Part shown: positions 54,092 through 64,000 of the stretch, piece after piece
Layout: every line of letters begins with the position of its first letter
Numbering within the stretch: the stretch's first letter is position 1
From: Agriotes lineatus
Lineage: Eukaryota; Arthropoda; Insecta; Coleoptera; Elateridae
Direction: 5' to 3'
NCBI GenBank assembly: GCA_940337035.1
Contig: CALNHX010001042.1
Coordinates: 186,001 to 250,000 of the forward strand
DNA: 64,000 nucleotides
Notes under the pieces: model-generated
Told to the model about the DNA's origin: nothing
Seen by the model: only the letters and a program-made list of their open reading frames with translations
Databases searched by the model: none
Translations under genes and position numbers: made by a program

Positions 54092-55678
54092 TATACAGGG
54101 TGTATTAAAACATACAGCAAATAATTGCCGCACGTAATTCTACGTTGAAAAACAAGCAAAAAAACTTTAACACCAATTTGGTCTTAGACGAAGAGTCTTT
54201 AAATTATACACACTTAAAGGTTTTTTAATTTGACAACGATGTACAATGTAAAGCTAAGAGACATGCATTTAGTTACCCTTGATCGTATATATTTGTGATG
54301 CTGCAATTAAATCAAGTATGTGTTCATGTTTTTCATGGATATCCTCTAAAATTATTTAAATAATTGACAAATCAAGATTGAATGCGTTTTATTAATTAAT
54401 TAATTATTAATTAATACTCCTTTTTGGCTACAATAGCTGTTCAAAATGAGCACCTGCAACTTCTACACATTTGGTACACCGAGTAAGATTGTTTGGTATT
54501 AGATTTTGCAGCATGTTAGGATTGTTTATTTCTCTAACTGCATTATTTATCCGTTCAATAAGTTGTTCTTCGGTTTCAATTGCTACTTGATAGACATGAG
54601 CTTTTAAAAACCCCCAAAAGAAAAAGTCTAGGACATTTAGGTCGGGACTTCTTGTGGGCCATGGTATCGGAGCATCACGCCCGATCCACCGTTCTGTAAA
54701 GTTTTGATTTAACCAATCCTTAGTTTCAAACCCCCAGTGGGCTGGAGCTCCATCTAACTGAGCCCACATATCTCTCCTGACAAGTATCAGTACTCCAATA
54801 ATCCCAGTAAATTGTTGTTCAAAAAATTGACAACATTCTCGGCGTTTAATCGACGAGGCAAAATGTGTGACCCTATTAGTATATTTCCGATAATTCCAGC
54901 CCATACAGTGATGCTGAATTTAAACTGGTGATTAGTTTGATGGAAGACATGAGGGTTTTCATCGGCCCAGTGGTGCATATTGTACATATTAAACATTCCG
55001 TCACGGGTAAATGTGGCTTCATCCGTCCACAAAATGTTTTCAATGAAAGGTTGACTGCCTGGTGCCGTAATAACCATCTGCAAAACACCATCCGTCGCGG
55101 ATAATCTTCCGGAAGCAACCCATGAACTCGCTGGAAGTGGAACGGATGCAAGAGATCTTCTCTTAGCACTCGATGTACAGCAGTATGGCTAATATTAAGT
55201 TTTCGAGCTACAGAACTGGTACTTTGTCGAGGTTCGTCTTCAAATACCTGTAAGGTGTTTTCTTCTATTTCGGGTTGTAATACATATCGTGGTCGCCCTC
55301 CACCAACTCCCTGCATAGGTTCCATTCTCCCTGTTTCTCTTAAGCGACGACCTAGTTTTTCAATAACATGAGCATTAGGATGTCTCCTGTTTACATAACG
55401 TTCGGCATATAAATTTGAAGCTCGGTGACAATTACCGCCACATTCGTCTAATATCACATACATATCTGCGTATTGAGGAAAACAAAAAACACAAAACTGA
55501 AGAATCAAACAAGGAACAAAGTAAGTTAGAACAATAATAACAGGGAATAACTAATAAATAATGAGTGACGCAGGTTTTACGAAAAGAAAAGTGACTTTTA
55601 CAAGTGTCAAAAATGACATTAATACATCCAGTTACGAATTTTTTATTGTTACATTTTTAAAATAAACCCACCTTATAA
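54092..55678 (-). mobile_element. Mariner-like element with decayed ends
   Basis: Left TATACAGGGTGTATTAAAAC and the inverse of the right end (TATAAGGTGGGTTTATTTTA) are similar but diverged, so the boundaries are approximate. The transposase pseudogene fills the interior. Confidence 0.5.
54428..55508 (-). pseudogene. Mariner-superfamily-type transposase (two frameshifts)
   Basis: The minus strand reads YADMYVILDECGGNCHRASN, LYAERYVNRRHPN, LGRRLRETG, GGGRPRYVLQPEIEEN, then STSSVARKLNISHTAVHRVL (helix-turn-helix) and LLPEDYPRRMVFCRWLL. After a frameshift near 55080 it continues ENILWTDEATFTRDGMFNMY (first catalytic Asp) and SITVWAGIIGN. After another near 54880 it gives MWAQLDGAPAHWG (second Asp), WIGRDAPIPWPTRSPDLNVL and DFFFWGFLKAHVY (third acidic region). 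The family is an insect-wide mariner-like group with a GNC-rich N-terminus. All three catalytic acids are present, so only the frameshifts disable it. Confidence 0.82.
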
Positions 55679-55797
55679 TGCATAGTTGCAACGTCTTCCA
55701 AAACTGTAAATCGCGAAGATTTTGCATTCTTAAATATTAAATTATACGTAAACTAATTACCAAAATGTTATCCTTTATCTAATAGACTTGTCTGTCC

Positions 55798-56085
55798 GTC
55801 CGTCCGGGACGCTGTTTCAGCAGCCAAACCGTAAGAGATAGAGAAAAAAGTTATTAAAGTTATATGTTTGGAATGGTCATGTCAGGTCAGGAACCGAATT
55901 TCAGTCACGTGACACTTCCGGTTTTCGAGAAATCACGTGATTTCCGTCCGTACGGGACGCTGGTCCGTCCGGGGCGCTGTTTCAGCAGCCAAACAGTAAG
56001 AGATAGAGAAAAGAGTTATTAAAGTTATATGTTTGGAATGGTTATGTCAGGTCAGGAACCGAATTTCAATCACGTGATTTTAAAA
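55798..56085. repeat. Tandem duplication, period 165 bp
   Basis: GCTGTTTCAGCAGCCAAAC at 55811 recurs at 55976. The match continues through GTAAGAGATAGAGAAAA, AGTTATATGTTTGGAATGGT and CAGGTCAGGAACCGAATTTCA to about 56080. Each unit ends near CACGTGA words. Differences are few. Non-coding. Confidence 0.85.
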
Positions 56086-56090
56086 AATAT

Positions 56091-56990
56091 TATTGTTTTT
56101 ATTTAATACGCGTTCTATTTGAAAAACGGTCTTTTTTGTTTTATTAAATGAGACATTTGTCTCACTGGTTGCTAGTTATTTATATTTGATTACCTATTTT
56201 AATTGTTGACTTATGTGTTGTTGATACTATTTAAATGTCTTTCTCAACCATAGTCGAAACAAATTTCAAACTTTGAGCATTAATAACTCCTTAACCAAAG
56301 AGTTAACACTAAAACTGTATGCGAGTTTTTTGCTTGTTTTTCTAGGTAGAACTGAGTGGTGTAATTATTAGCCGCATGTTTTAATACAAAAGGTCAACCT
56401 TCATGCAAAACAGTGTGAACATATTGTGTGTGTATGAGACAGCATTGGATATTTTTATATTCTGCCATACTATAGGGACGTGGCTACTGATATATGTTTA
56501 TAGAAAGCATTATATTTCTTTAGCTGGTAGCTACTGTATTTCCCATAATCTTGTTAAGTTAATTTCTATGCTTAACGCCACTTGTAAAAATTTGTTAGTT
56601 CTCGTTCATTTCGTGCTAATTCTGGTCCTGTCTACTTGTTTATGGAAGGTTTCGAGTTAACCCTTCAGGAAATTTTTAATGTCTTCTTGGCTATTGTTTA
56701 TGCATTTGTTGTAATTTTTTATAGTTTATATTCTCTTGACGTCACATAGAGAAATACCTAGTTGGAATTGGTTTTAAGATTACTACATCAGAATTTGTTG
56801 TGGGTTAGTGTGTTCATTACAGCATTTAAATATTGTTCGATGTTTTGTTGTATTTTATTGTAAGACAAACGTGTTGAACATGCTTTTATAGTAAAATTAT
56901 TAGCTGAAAGTAAATGTAAGTGATCGATTTTCTTGCGACTCCATTGATTTTAACCTTGTGGCGCCCTCACCCTAATTAATTTTTGACGTA
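56091..56990. other. No gene recognised
   Basis: Contains one 85-codon ORF with no known motif. AT-rich; probably intron. Confidence 0.45.
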
Positions 56991-57228
56991 CCATCGCGAA
57001 CAAAAAAATGGAAACATCATTGTTTTCCTAGTGTAAATGGGTATATTACCTAAGTTAAATCAACATTGCTGATATCATATTGTTTAATGCAGTTGTCAGT
57101 TGTTGTCAAAAGTAAAAAGTCAAAAAATATAACCTAATATTATGTAAACCCCTAATAACACTGTGTAAAATTATAAAAAAGCGTTAACTTGATTAACGCA
57201 GGTGTTTCCATTTTTTTGGCCGCGGTGG
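56991..57228. mobile_element. Mariner-type MITE, TA duplication
   Basis: CCATCGCGAACAAAAAAATG (56991) and the inverse of the right end, CCACCGCGGCCAAAAAAATG (to 57228), are followed on both sides by GAAACA inside and flanked by TA outside. 238 bp, no coding. Confidence 0.8.
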
Positions 57229-57838
57229 TACTTCTACTTTAAAGTAGCAAGCTAACCCATTTTAGATACTTCGAACAGCTCTTGTTTCTACTGAGGGCTA
57301 ACTGAAGTAAATCGTTGTTACGTGTTGTACTTTTTTTGTATTGAGTACCGCTTTATCCTGTAACAATCTTTTATGTCCTACGTATTGCATTTCCAAATTA
57401 CTTTTACATATACAAAATAGAGTGTCCCGCACTGTTGCCCTGTAATTTCTTTAAAAATAAACTTTTTAGGGAGAATTTCTATAATAATTTAATTAAAATA
57501 ATAGCTGTAAACAAAAGGTGATTAAAAAATCTGTTTGCTTTACTCGTATTTATATGAAATATAATTATACAGTTTCTCTGTGCAATACGTATACTATGTC
57601 GGAAGCACTGCGTAAGTTGATTTATTTTTAAATATTATATATCTTACTTTCCTATGCAAAGGCGAAGGAGATACTGTGATCGTGAAAAAATCACTTCCCG
57701 ATTTTGTTGGATGCTCACGTTTCAATTTTCCTAGATGAGGAAATATTAGATTATGTAATGAGGGAGAGAAATTGCACTAAAGTAAAATAGTATTCTCTCC
57801 GAATTGCATATACTGTTTTTTTCACGTTGCAGGAAGAT
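57229..57838. other. No gene recognised
   Basis: AT-rich with no motif. Confidence 0.45.
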
Positions 57839-57841
57839 TTA

Positions 57842-57979
57842 GGGCCGGTTCTACAATCCAAAGATAAAGTTATCCGGGGAATAAATACCCTAGAAAGTAT
57901 TGTTGTAATAAAGAAAACTATGACAATTATACCTCGGATAGTTTATTCTAGCTATATACTTGCATTGTAGAACCGGCCC
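57842..57979. mobile_element. PIF/Harbinger-type MITE, TTA duplication
   Basis: GGGCCGGTTCTACAATCCAA and the inverse of the right end, GGGCCGGTTCTACAATGCAA, differ at one base. TTA flanks both sides (57839-57841, 57980-57982). A 3-bp TTA duplication with GGGCC-starting ends is the Harbinger pattern. 138 bp, non-coding. Confidence 0.88.
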
Positions 57980-58087
57980 TTAAAACGAAAAACCTGTATT
58001 TTTTAAACGTCATTTATTGACATTTTAGTTACATTTATTTGGTAGCCTATGGTAAATTTTAAAGTTGGTCGCACTGTAAGTCATTAT

Positions 58088-58202
58088 AACAAGAGCTCAC
58101 AATTATGTCAAATTCGAGGTTAGCAGGTTAGGTTTTGCGTCAGTTTGTGTCAAAACTGGCGCAAAACCTAACCTGATAACTTCAAATTTGTGAGCTCTTG
58201 TT
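58088..58202. repeat. Palindrome sharing the P-1 core, copy 3
   Basis: AACAAGAGCTCACAATTATG mirrors to 58202. The inner part TCAAATTCGAGGTTAGCAGG and TTAGGTTTTGCG is the core of the elements at 4630 and 21231. The GGCACTGTA word is present only as a GCACTGTAAGTCAT fragment just outside. Confidence 0.7.
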
Positions 58203-58559
58203 ACTCAGTCATAATGAAAACTCTCTAAGGACATTTCTCCTCTCTAGGGAGTAATTCATTATTTCTATCACGATTTTGGTATCGTAGAAACCGTGTTTTG
58301 CTCCCAGACGTGAAAAAAACATGTTTTTTGAAATCGGCACTGAAAAAGGTGGAAATTAGGATTAAAATGCGAGAAATTGGCAGTGAAGTAATGCATTGTT
58401 TTATGACTTTTTATAGGTGTCGGAGCCGCAGGTAAACGTCAACCGACATCAACATAACCTACAAAAATTGGTTAAAATGTTGTAATTTCACAATTTCTCT
58501 ATTTTAAAAACACATAATATACTCCTTGGCACTGAAGTTCCTTTTTATTCCTCATGTGG

Positions 58560-59880
58560 TTTATTTTCCTTGACCCTATAGGGGTGTTACAGTATCAAAC
58601 TGACTTATCGACACTTACGACTGTGTGAGTACCAGATAACTAGACAAGTCCGAGAAATGTGCACGTTCACCTTGGAAATCGTAAGAAACAGGCTAAAGGC
58701 CACGGCTCAGATACGCTCAGGGAGGGGGCGGGGTCCTAAAACGAGACACCACAGGGCAAGCGTGTTGCTATCTATATAGGGTGTTACCAAATAAATAGGC
58801 GCCACAAAGTCCAGACCTAAGAGACCCACCTTCAACCGGACCTTGAGGGTAAACGGAGCGAAAGATACTCAAGTGCTGCTTCTGGAAGCCACAGAGCAGC
58901 GACAAGCGTATCAACCTACTTACACCGTGTATCCACCACGTCCGGGCCTCACCTTACATCGATCGTAACATAGTGACTCAGTCACCCTGTAAACAAACAT
59001 GCACAAGACACAAGGGAAGAATCATAAGACGGTACAGTTAATACATCTATTGGGCCACTTCACATGACCAACCAACAACTTACATGGTACCGACGTGGTC
59101 GGCACGTATAACAATCTGTACTAACTACTTATGGGATACGCCCAGCTGAGAAGCGCTTTACCTAAACATTACGACGCATGCTGAGGCGTACAACAAGACA
59201 AAATTAGTTCTAGCTATATGATGGTTACTGCTAAACAGGTGTATTGTACACGCGTGAGATTCACACGTGGGTGTGCCAGACATCAATTGGGATGCCGGGC
59301 ACGAGTATGTGAGTTCAATTTCAAACACCAGACTGCTCGCAGCGAAACAGTGTCCAACACTAAAATTAAGTGATGCGAGTTTAAACGCCGAAGCGTGAAG
59401 ACGCCCACACAACTCGCAATGTCGACTGTCTTATCCGGCGGCCCGAGACTGAATGACTAAAACCGACGCTAAAAACCAAGCTCCGCGCTCAAAACAGCGT
59501 CTGTCTGCGACTCGCTAGATGGACCCAATCGAAAGCCGGGGATTTCGCCCGGTGACGACAGACCGTCTCGACAGAGATCGACAGATGCTTTTTCACTTGC
59601 TCTCATTGACTGAATTTTAAAATACTTCAAAAAAGCTGTTCTCACGACTGAAGGACACGCAGCTACGGATCCGACTGTATAGAGGTTCGCGCGAAATGCT
59701 AGACTGTTAAGCGGAACGAAAAGCCACGTGCGGACTAGGATTTTTGTGTGATATGGAAAGCTGCCATATAAACGATAATAGATTCCCGAAACGGGACCGA
59801 TATACAGGCGGGCTCGCCGATTATGTACCAAAAATGTTCTAAATGTTTATTTAATTATCTGAATTAAGGAAAGATGAAAA
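58560..59880. other. GC-richer block of unknown origin
   Basis: Markedly richer in G+C and CpG than the rest of the window, with fairly sharp edges. ORFs of 84 and 120 codons on the minus strand show no family I recognise. On the minus strand an AATAAA-containing AT stretch (about 59835-59860) is followed by TTTTTGGTACATAATCGGCG, which looks like the junction between an LTR end and a retrotransposon leader, and TGTAACACCCC at about 58567-58577 could be another LTR start. That is a guess: no gag or pol motif and no paired LTR are visible. A CpG-rich promoter block is the alternative. Confidence 0.35.
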
Positions 59881-61404
59881 ATGGCCTGACAGGGGGCCTC
59901 GGCAGCTAAATTCATATTCGTGATAAAAAGTTAAACTTCAGTGCTTTGGTATACAAATTAGTATTTCTCAATTTCGTCTGTCGGGGTTTCCGACTGACTG
60001 TTGGTGATATAGCTTAAAAACTATTCTATTTACAACTGTCAAATAATAAGTGCATTATATATCCAACCCTAAATAAAAAAAGCGGCTCATATTACACTAG
60101 TGGAATATGATACTTCATATTCCACAGGGTACCTATCTTATTAAATTAGTGGGTTACAAGCTCGAATTTGGCATAGACTTACAGTACTATATACATAGTC
60201 GTAGATAAGATATTGTATTTGACACGCATATAATGGCTGTATTACACTTGGATGATTACAACACTCGCCTTCGTCTCGTGTGTAAACTTCACCCTTGTAT
60301 ATTATAACCTACATTATATGTTAAATAAAATACTATATTGAGGAAGACGATATTTTACATCCGTATTATATGTTTACCTGGCTCGGAACCAAATATACTT
60401 TTGCTTTAACTCGATAACTATTAGTTAATAAAATATATATATTGCACATATCCCAGATTTTTACCCTTCACAAAAATAGGCATATTTTAAACCCCACATA
60501 TACAGGGTAAAACCTTAAAAAATACCATTTACATTTTAATTTTTATTTTGTTTCAAAACTACAGCTTGCGGGAAAAGTTCCGAATAAAGCCCTTTATTTT
60601 TTGCTTGGATTGGAAGTATATTTTTGCCTTTATGCTTGTAAAAATATCTGCACCATCTTTTTACTACCCGCACGAACTTATTAAATTCACCAAGTCTAGA
60701 TTTAGGTCATTGGTTTGAAATCAAGTTGGTGATTATTACTGTTAGCGGAGAGTGCGGATGAGGCAGAAAAGCCTATAATGATTAAGATTGACAACCGAGA
60801 ATTGTTGCATTACACCAATCTGATGACTAATATGGCTGATAAGCTTCGCATTTCTTTAAATTAATATTCCACCCAAACTGCCGCAGAAATAACCCTGATA
60901 GGTTAAGCCGTTCTGGAAATGCAATGTTTGTATCCAATCGGCGGGACATAGGTACTTTGCATGTATCAATTTTTCGAATTTCCTCTCACGCCAAAGTAAC
61001 ACAGTGCAAATTATGTACAAAATGTATGCAGTTTCGTGAGATTTTCATATAATTTTGGGTTGGTCGCATTTGATTCAGCGGTTACGACAAAAATTGTAAA
61101 TTTGTAAAAAATGGTCGAGGTCGAAAATAATACTTGCATAGGTTGTGCCGAAGTAATACCGATGTCAAGGTTGATAGATGTAAGGAAACAAGCAGTAATA
61201 ATATATTGTTGTGCAGATGATCCGGCAAATTACTAAACTAGTAATCATGGATAAACAAATACCACATACAACAAAGAAGGAAAAACGATATAGCATCACT
61301 AACAGAAAAACAATTAACTATTAGTGTAGGCCAGAAAAAAATTAAGAAATAAATTCAATAGATTCCATGTTTTTTTCACAAACCGTTTATTGCATTTTTC
61401 AGAT
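59881..61404. other. No gene recognised
   Basis: AT-rich. Contains a P-1 fragment (GAATTTGGCATAGACTTACA at about 60165) and a GTCGTAGATAAGATATTGTA word (about 60189) shared with 52169-52190. Otherwise nothing. Confidence 0.45.
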
Positions 61405-61515
61405 TTATACCTCTTGTCATCGTCATCATCATCCTCTACTTCTCTTCTCGCCCCTTGGTCCCCACTCTATCATTCGGCGAGCCCAGCGGTTATTTCTTAT
61501 TCTTGCATTTTGTAG
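61405..61515 (-). pseudogene. Tiny RTE-type LINE relic
   Basis: The minus strand reads NARIRNNRWARRMIEWGPRG then EKRSRG, followed at once by GATGATGATGACGATGACAA. WxxRMIEW-PRG-KRSRG is the C-terminal RTE signature also present in the element ending at 26942, and the GAT-rich tail fits. The DNA between KRSRG and the tail appears deleted. Confidence 0.5.
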
Positions 61516-64000
61516 TAACTTCCAAAGAACGTTTTAAGAAGCAATAAACACCAGGTTCAGTTTCGATTGCATACCCTAATATCGAGAAATTTCAGATCTA
61601 GTTTGCTGTGGCTTCATATAAACATAATGTAACACCAAGCAACTCGCATTTGACCACTCGAAATAAAAATCTTTTACAACTCTCTCGCCGAAATTTATTC
61701 AGTTAATCATTAGCAAATGTTTAGTTCCAGTTTAGTTTACAGAATAAGAAAATTTCGCTTTAATGTCTAAATATCTACAAAAGCACGACCTTTCACTCCC
61801 TGCTTTCAACTGAAATGTAAACTTTATAGCCTGTCAGAAGCTATCCAATATCTTATGCTGTGAAAGATAAACAACCAATGTACGCTACTTCACTTTATGA
61901 CGATATCGTCGTAACTTTACAGAATGTGACATTATCATCGCTCTATTTATGGTGTCTTGAAATTTGTATACCCCCGGCTACACGTACATCTCGACATCGG
62001 GAACAAAAAGTCAAGTCGAAGCCGATAAGGGAGTAATATGCTTTCGTCGCATGGCGAAGTTAATTTTGCAAATGAGAAAAAAGTTTGTAAAAGATCTTAG
62101 AAGAAATCTATAGAACTTTGCGAAAAGTGGCTATAAAGTAACTCGAAAGATAAATTAGAGTGCAGAACAGGTAAAGCAAAGTTGTCCTGCACATGCTGCA
62201 AGTAGATAAAAGTCTTATAAAACTTTATGTAAAAATACAAACTCATTCGAGTTTCAAACTTTCCCTTCCTGTTTTATGGTTACTTAGAAAGCGCATTTAT
62301 AAAATTATTTCACTACGAATATTGTACGGTAAGTACATCAGAAATAAATCTGATCTAATGAACAATTTTTGTAGCAATGTCGGGAGTCAGTTCTGGTGCT
62401 TGATAAAGATAGCACGAATCCTGCTTAAATTTACAAATTTCGATTTGAATGCTGTTTACATTATCTTGGCAATCGTTCCGAGAGGGCAATTGAGATGGAA
62501 ATGCAAGATTTTCCAAAATGTCTCTTGTCTTGCGTTTTCAAAATTTAACTCTACATTAAAGACCTTTGTTATGAAAAAGCAGGAAACGAAGTACAAAACG
62601 ATGGTTATAAAATATATGTGGAATCTGACAAGAAAATCTAATCAAGGAGTGTATTTTCGTTTAATCAGCTGGAAATCTAGCTTTAAAAACAACAAACTAC
62701 GCTACTACCCATGTAGAAGCGTAGCTAGCAGACGAGGCATTCTTTTCATATCTTTCTAGACGTTAATATGTCTACGTATATGCTAAGGCCCCTAATAACC
62801 TAAATAAATACTTCAAGAAACGTTGGGCAAATAGTGTTATAACCGAAAGAGTGGAATTACAGTTTTTTAAATTATTACAGGGAATGCGTGTAACTATCAT
62901 CAAGTAAACGTTTTTTGTTAATTTAAATTGGATTTTTTTACTGGAAATAAGGCCTCAGCGCTTCGGGTTGAGCTTCAGCACAGGTAGGTAAAATTTACTA
63001 ATGGTTTAATTTACTCCGCCTCCAGCCTCCAGTCGAGTCTTGCAATCTTACATTGGGTAGTTCTACCTATCAGTACTGACGTCTCGTTTGCAGTCGCTAT
63101 TGTAATTATCCACCCATTGCCCTTAGCAACATTGGTATTTCATTACAATGTAAATAGCAATTTTCCATGTTTAAAATGGCCATAATAAAGTCGAAATTAC
63201 TAGGTATTGGATAGACAATGTACGACACACGCTACTGTCATTCTGTATTGGATACGGTTCTTTATGCGTTCGATGCGGTCATTATGTTTTCGATACAGCA
63301 GCTTTTGTTAAAATTTTGTAAACGTCAACATTTCGTATTAATTAGCATGTCTCATGTGTCAACTTTATAGGTGAGACTATTTTTTTTCCTTTAAACAAAC
63401 TATTCATAAACAATTATTAATCTTGGTGTGATGTGTTTTTTATGTATTCAAATTCATATGAGCCAGGATACTTGTATGTCAACTGTTACAATTAAGAAAA
63501 TTTAATTCGTGGTGAACTTAGTAAAATATTACTTTTTCCGATTGTATATCGCTTGTAGTTCTCGTTTTCCTCCATGTTTCTAATGTTGGCGTCTGACTGC
63601 TCCGACAAAAGAGTATTTGAGAGCAATTTTGCTACATCTGCAGAGTGCTTGCAGCCTTTCCAACATTTGCAGTGTATGATCTTGAGGGATGTCTGTGGAG
63701 CCGGAATTTTAAGATAATACTAGCATTACCTGCAAAACTATTCGCGATAGAAAATGGCATCTCAAAAAGAATTTAGTTTAAAATTATATTGGTAATATTT
63801 TTTTTTCTGTAAAATTAATGGTTGAAGAGATATTTGTGAAAAATCTATTTTTTGCATCTTTGTTCCAAGATGGTGACTAACACAATTTTCGTACTAGAGG
63901 GAAAATTTAATTGGTTAATAAGACGTCCAAAATAAAATGCTTTAAAAATGCGTGTCACCATTTCACCTACAACTTGATCATCTAACATCAGGCTACGCCA
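61516..64000. other. No gene recognised
   Basis: Includes a 188-codon open frame (62193-62759) that I do not accept as a gene. The rest is AT-rich with no repeat partner or motif in the window. Confidence 0.45.

Noticed and set aside
59469..59831. 120-codon minus-strand ORF in the GC-richer block
   Set aside because: Stops are rarer there because of composition; no family motif and no codon-periodic pattern that I can see.
62193..62759. 188-codon plus-strand ORF
   Set aside because: Irregular, Lys/Ile/Phe-rich composition expected of AT-rich DNA, no domain, no splice or promoter context, no repeat partner.
1..64000. tRNA genes
   Set aside because: I looked for A-box/B-box pairs with cloverleaf potential and found none that I could support; a tRNAscan-SE run would settle it.

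Overview
This window reads as AT-rich, intron-rich insect nuclear DNA, probably from a large, transposon-loaded genome. A beetle is my guess, at low confidence; no single locus proves the order. It is not bacterial: there are no operons, ribosome binding sites or dense ORFs, only spliced exons, non-LTR retrotransposons, Tc1/mariner, hAT and P-type DNA transposons, a 5S-derived SINE and many palindromic MITEs. Two pieces look like host genes: a ten-finger C2H2 zinc-finger protein (11276-12441, minus) and one 234-bp arrestin-family exon (53611-53844, plus). Nearly everything else recognisable is mobile DNA in various states of decay.

Layout. 1-5 kb: a long-TIR element (185-2158) with a broken gene for a putative FEN/PIN-like nuclease with a Cys-rich tail, then repeat copies, a LINE fragment and a palindromic MITE. 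5.5-9.8 kb: an almost complete LINE with a coiled-coil ORF1 (one frameshift) and an uninterrupted 1005-codon endonuclease/reverse-transcriptase ORF2. 10.4-12.5 kb: a degenerate tandem array and the zinc-finger gene. 12.8-28.0 kb: a 15.2-kb composite bounded by about 40-bp inverted repeats and a perfect 8-bp target-site duplication (CATTATTA). Inside lie a 3.45-kb hAT element with its own 8-bp TSD, palindromes, a 5S-SINE, two Tc1 transposase remnants, a decayed jockey/CR1-like LINE, an hAT-like element carrying a nested palindrome, and a 5'-truncated RTE-type LINE.

28.03-32.96 kb, abutting the CATTATTA: a second P-type element with 26-bp TIRs and a five-exon THAP/P transposase gene whose splice sites all join in phase. 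It is broken only by one stop codon and one frameshift. 34.7-38.8 kb: a Tc1-like element (TA duplication) holding a second long-TIR element, which carries the same Cys-rich protein family as 185-2158. 39-50 kb: MITEs, a deleted hAT (8-bp TSD), LINE fragments and an element with TTTAGGCGCG clusters. 51-64 kb: hairpin elements, the arrestin exon in long introns, a mariner-like transposase, a Harbinger MITE, a GC-rich block of unknown origin (58.56-59.88 kb) and long stretches with nothing recognisable.

The elements do not form a pathway. What the window records is layered insertion: five insertions carry exact 8-bp duplications and several are nested, so their relative order can be read. All family assignments come from motif recognition by eye; no search was run.
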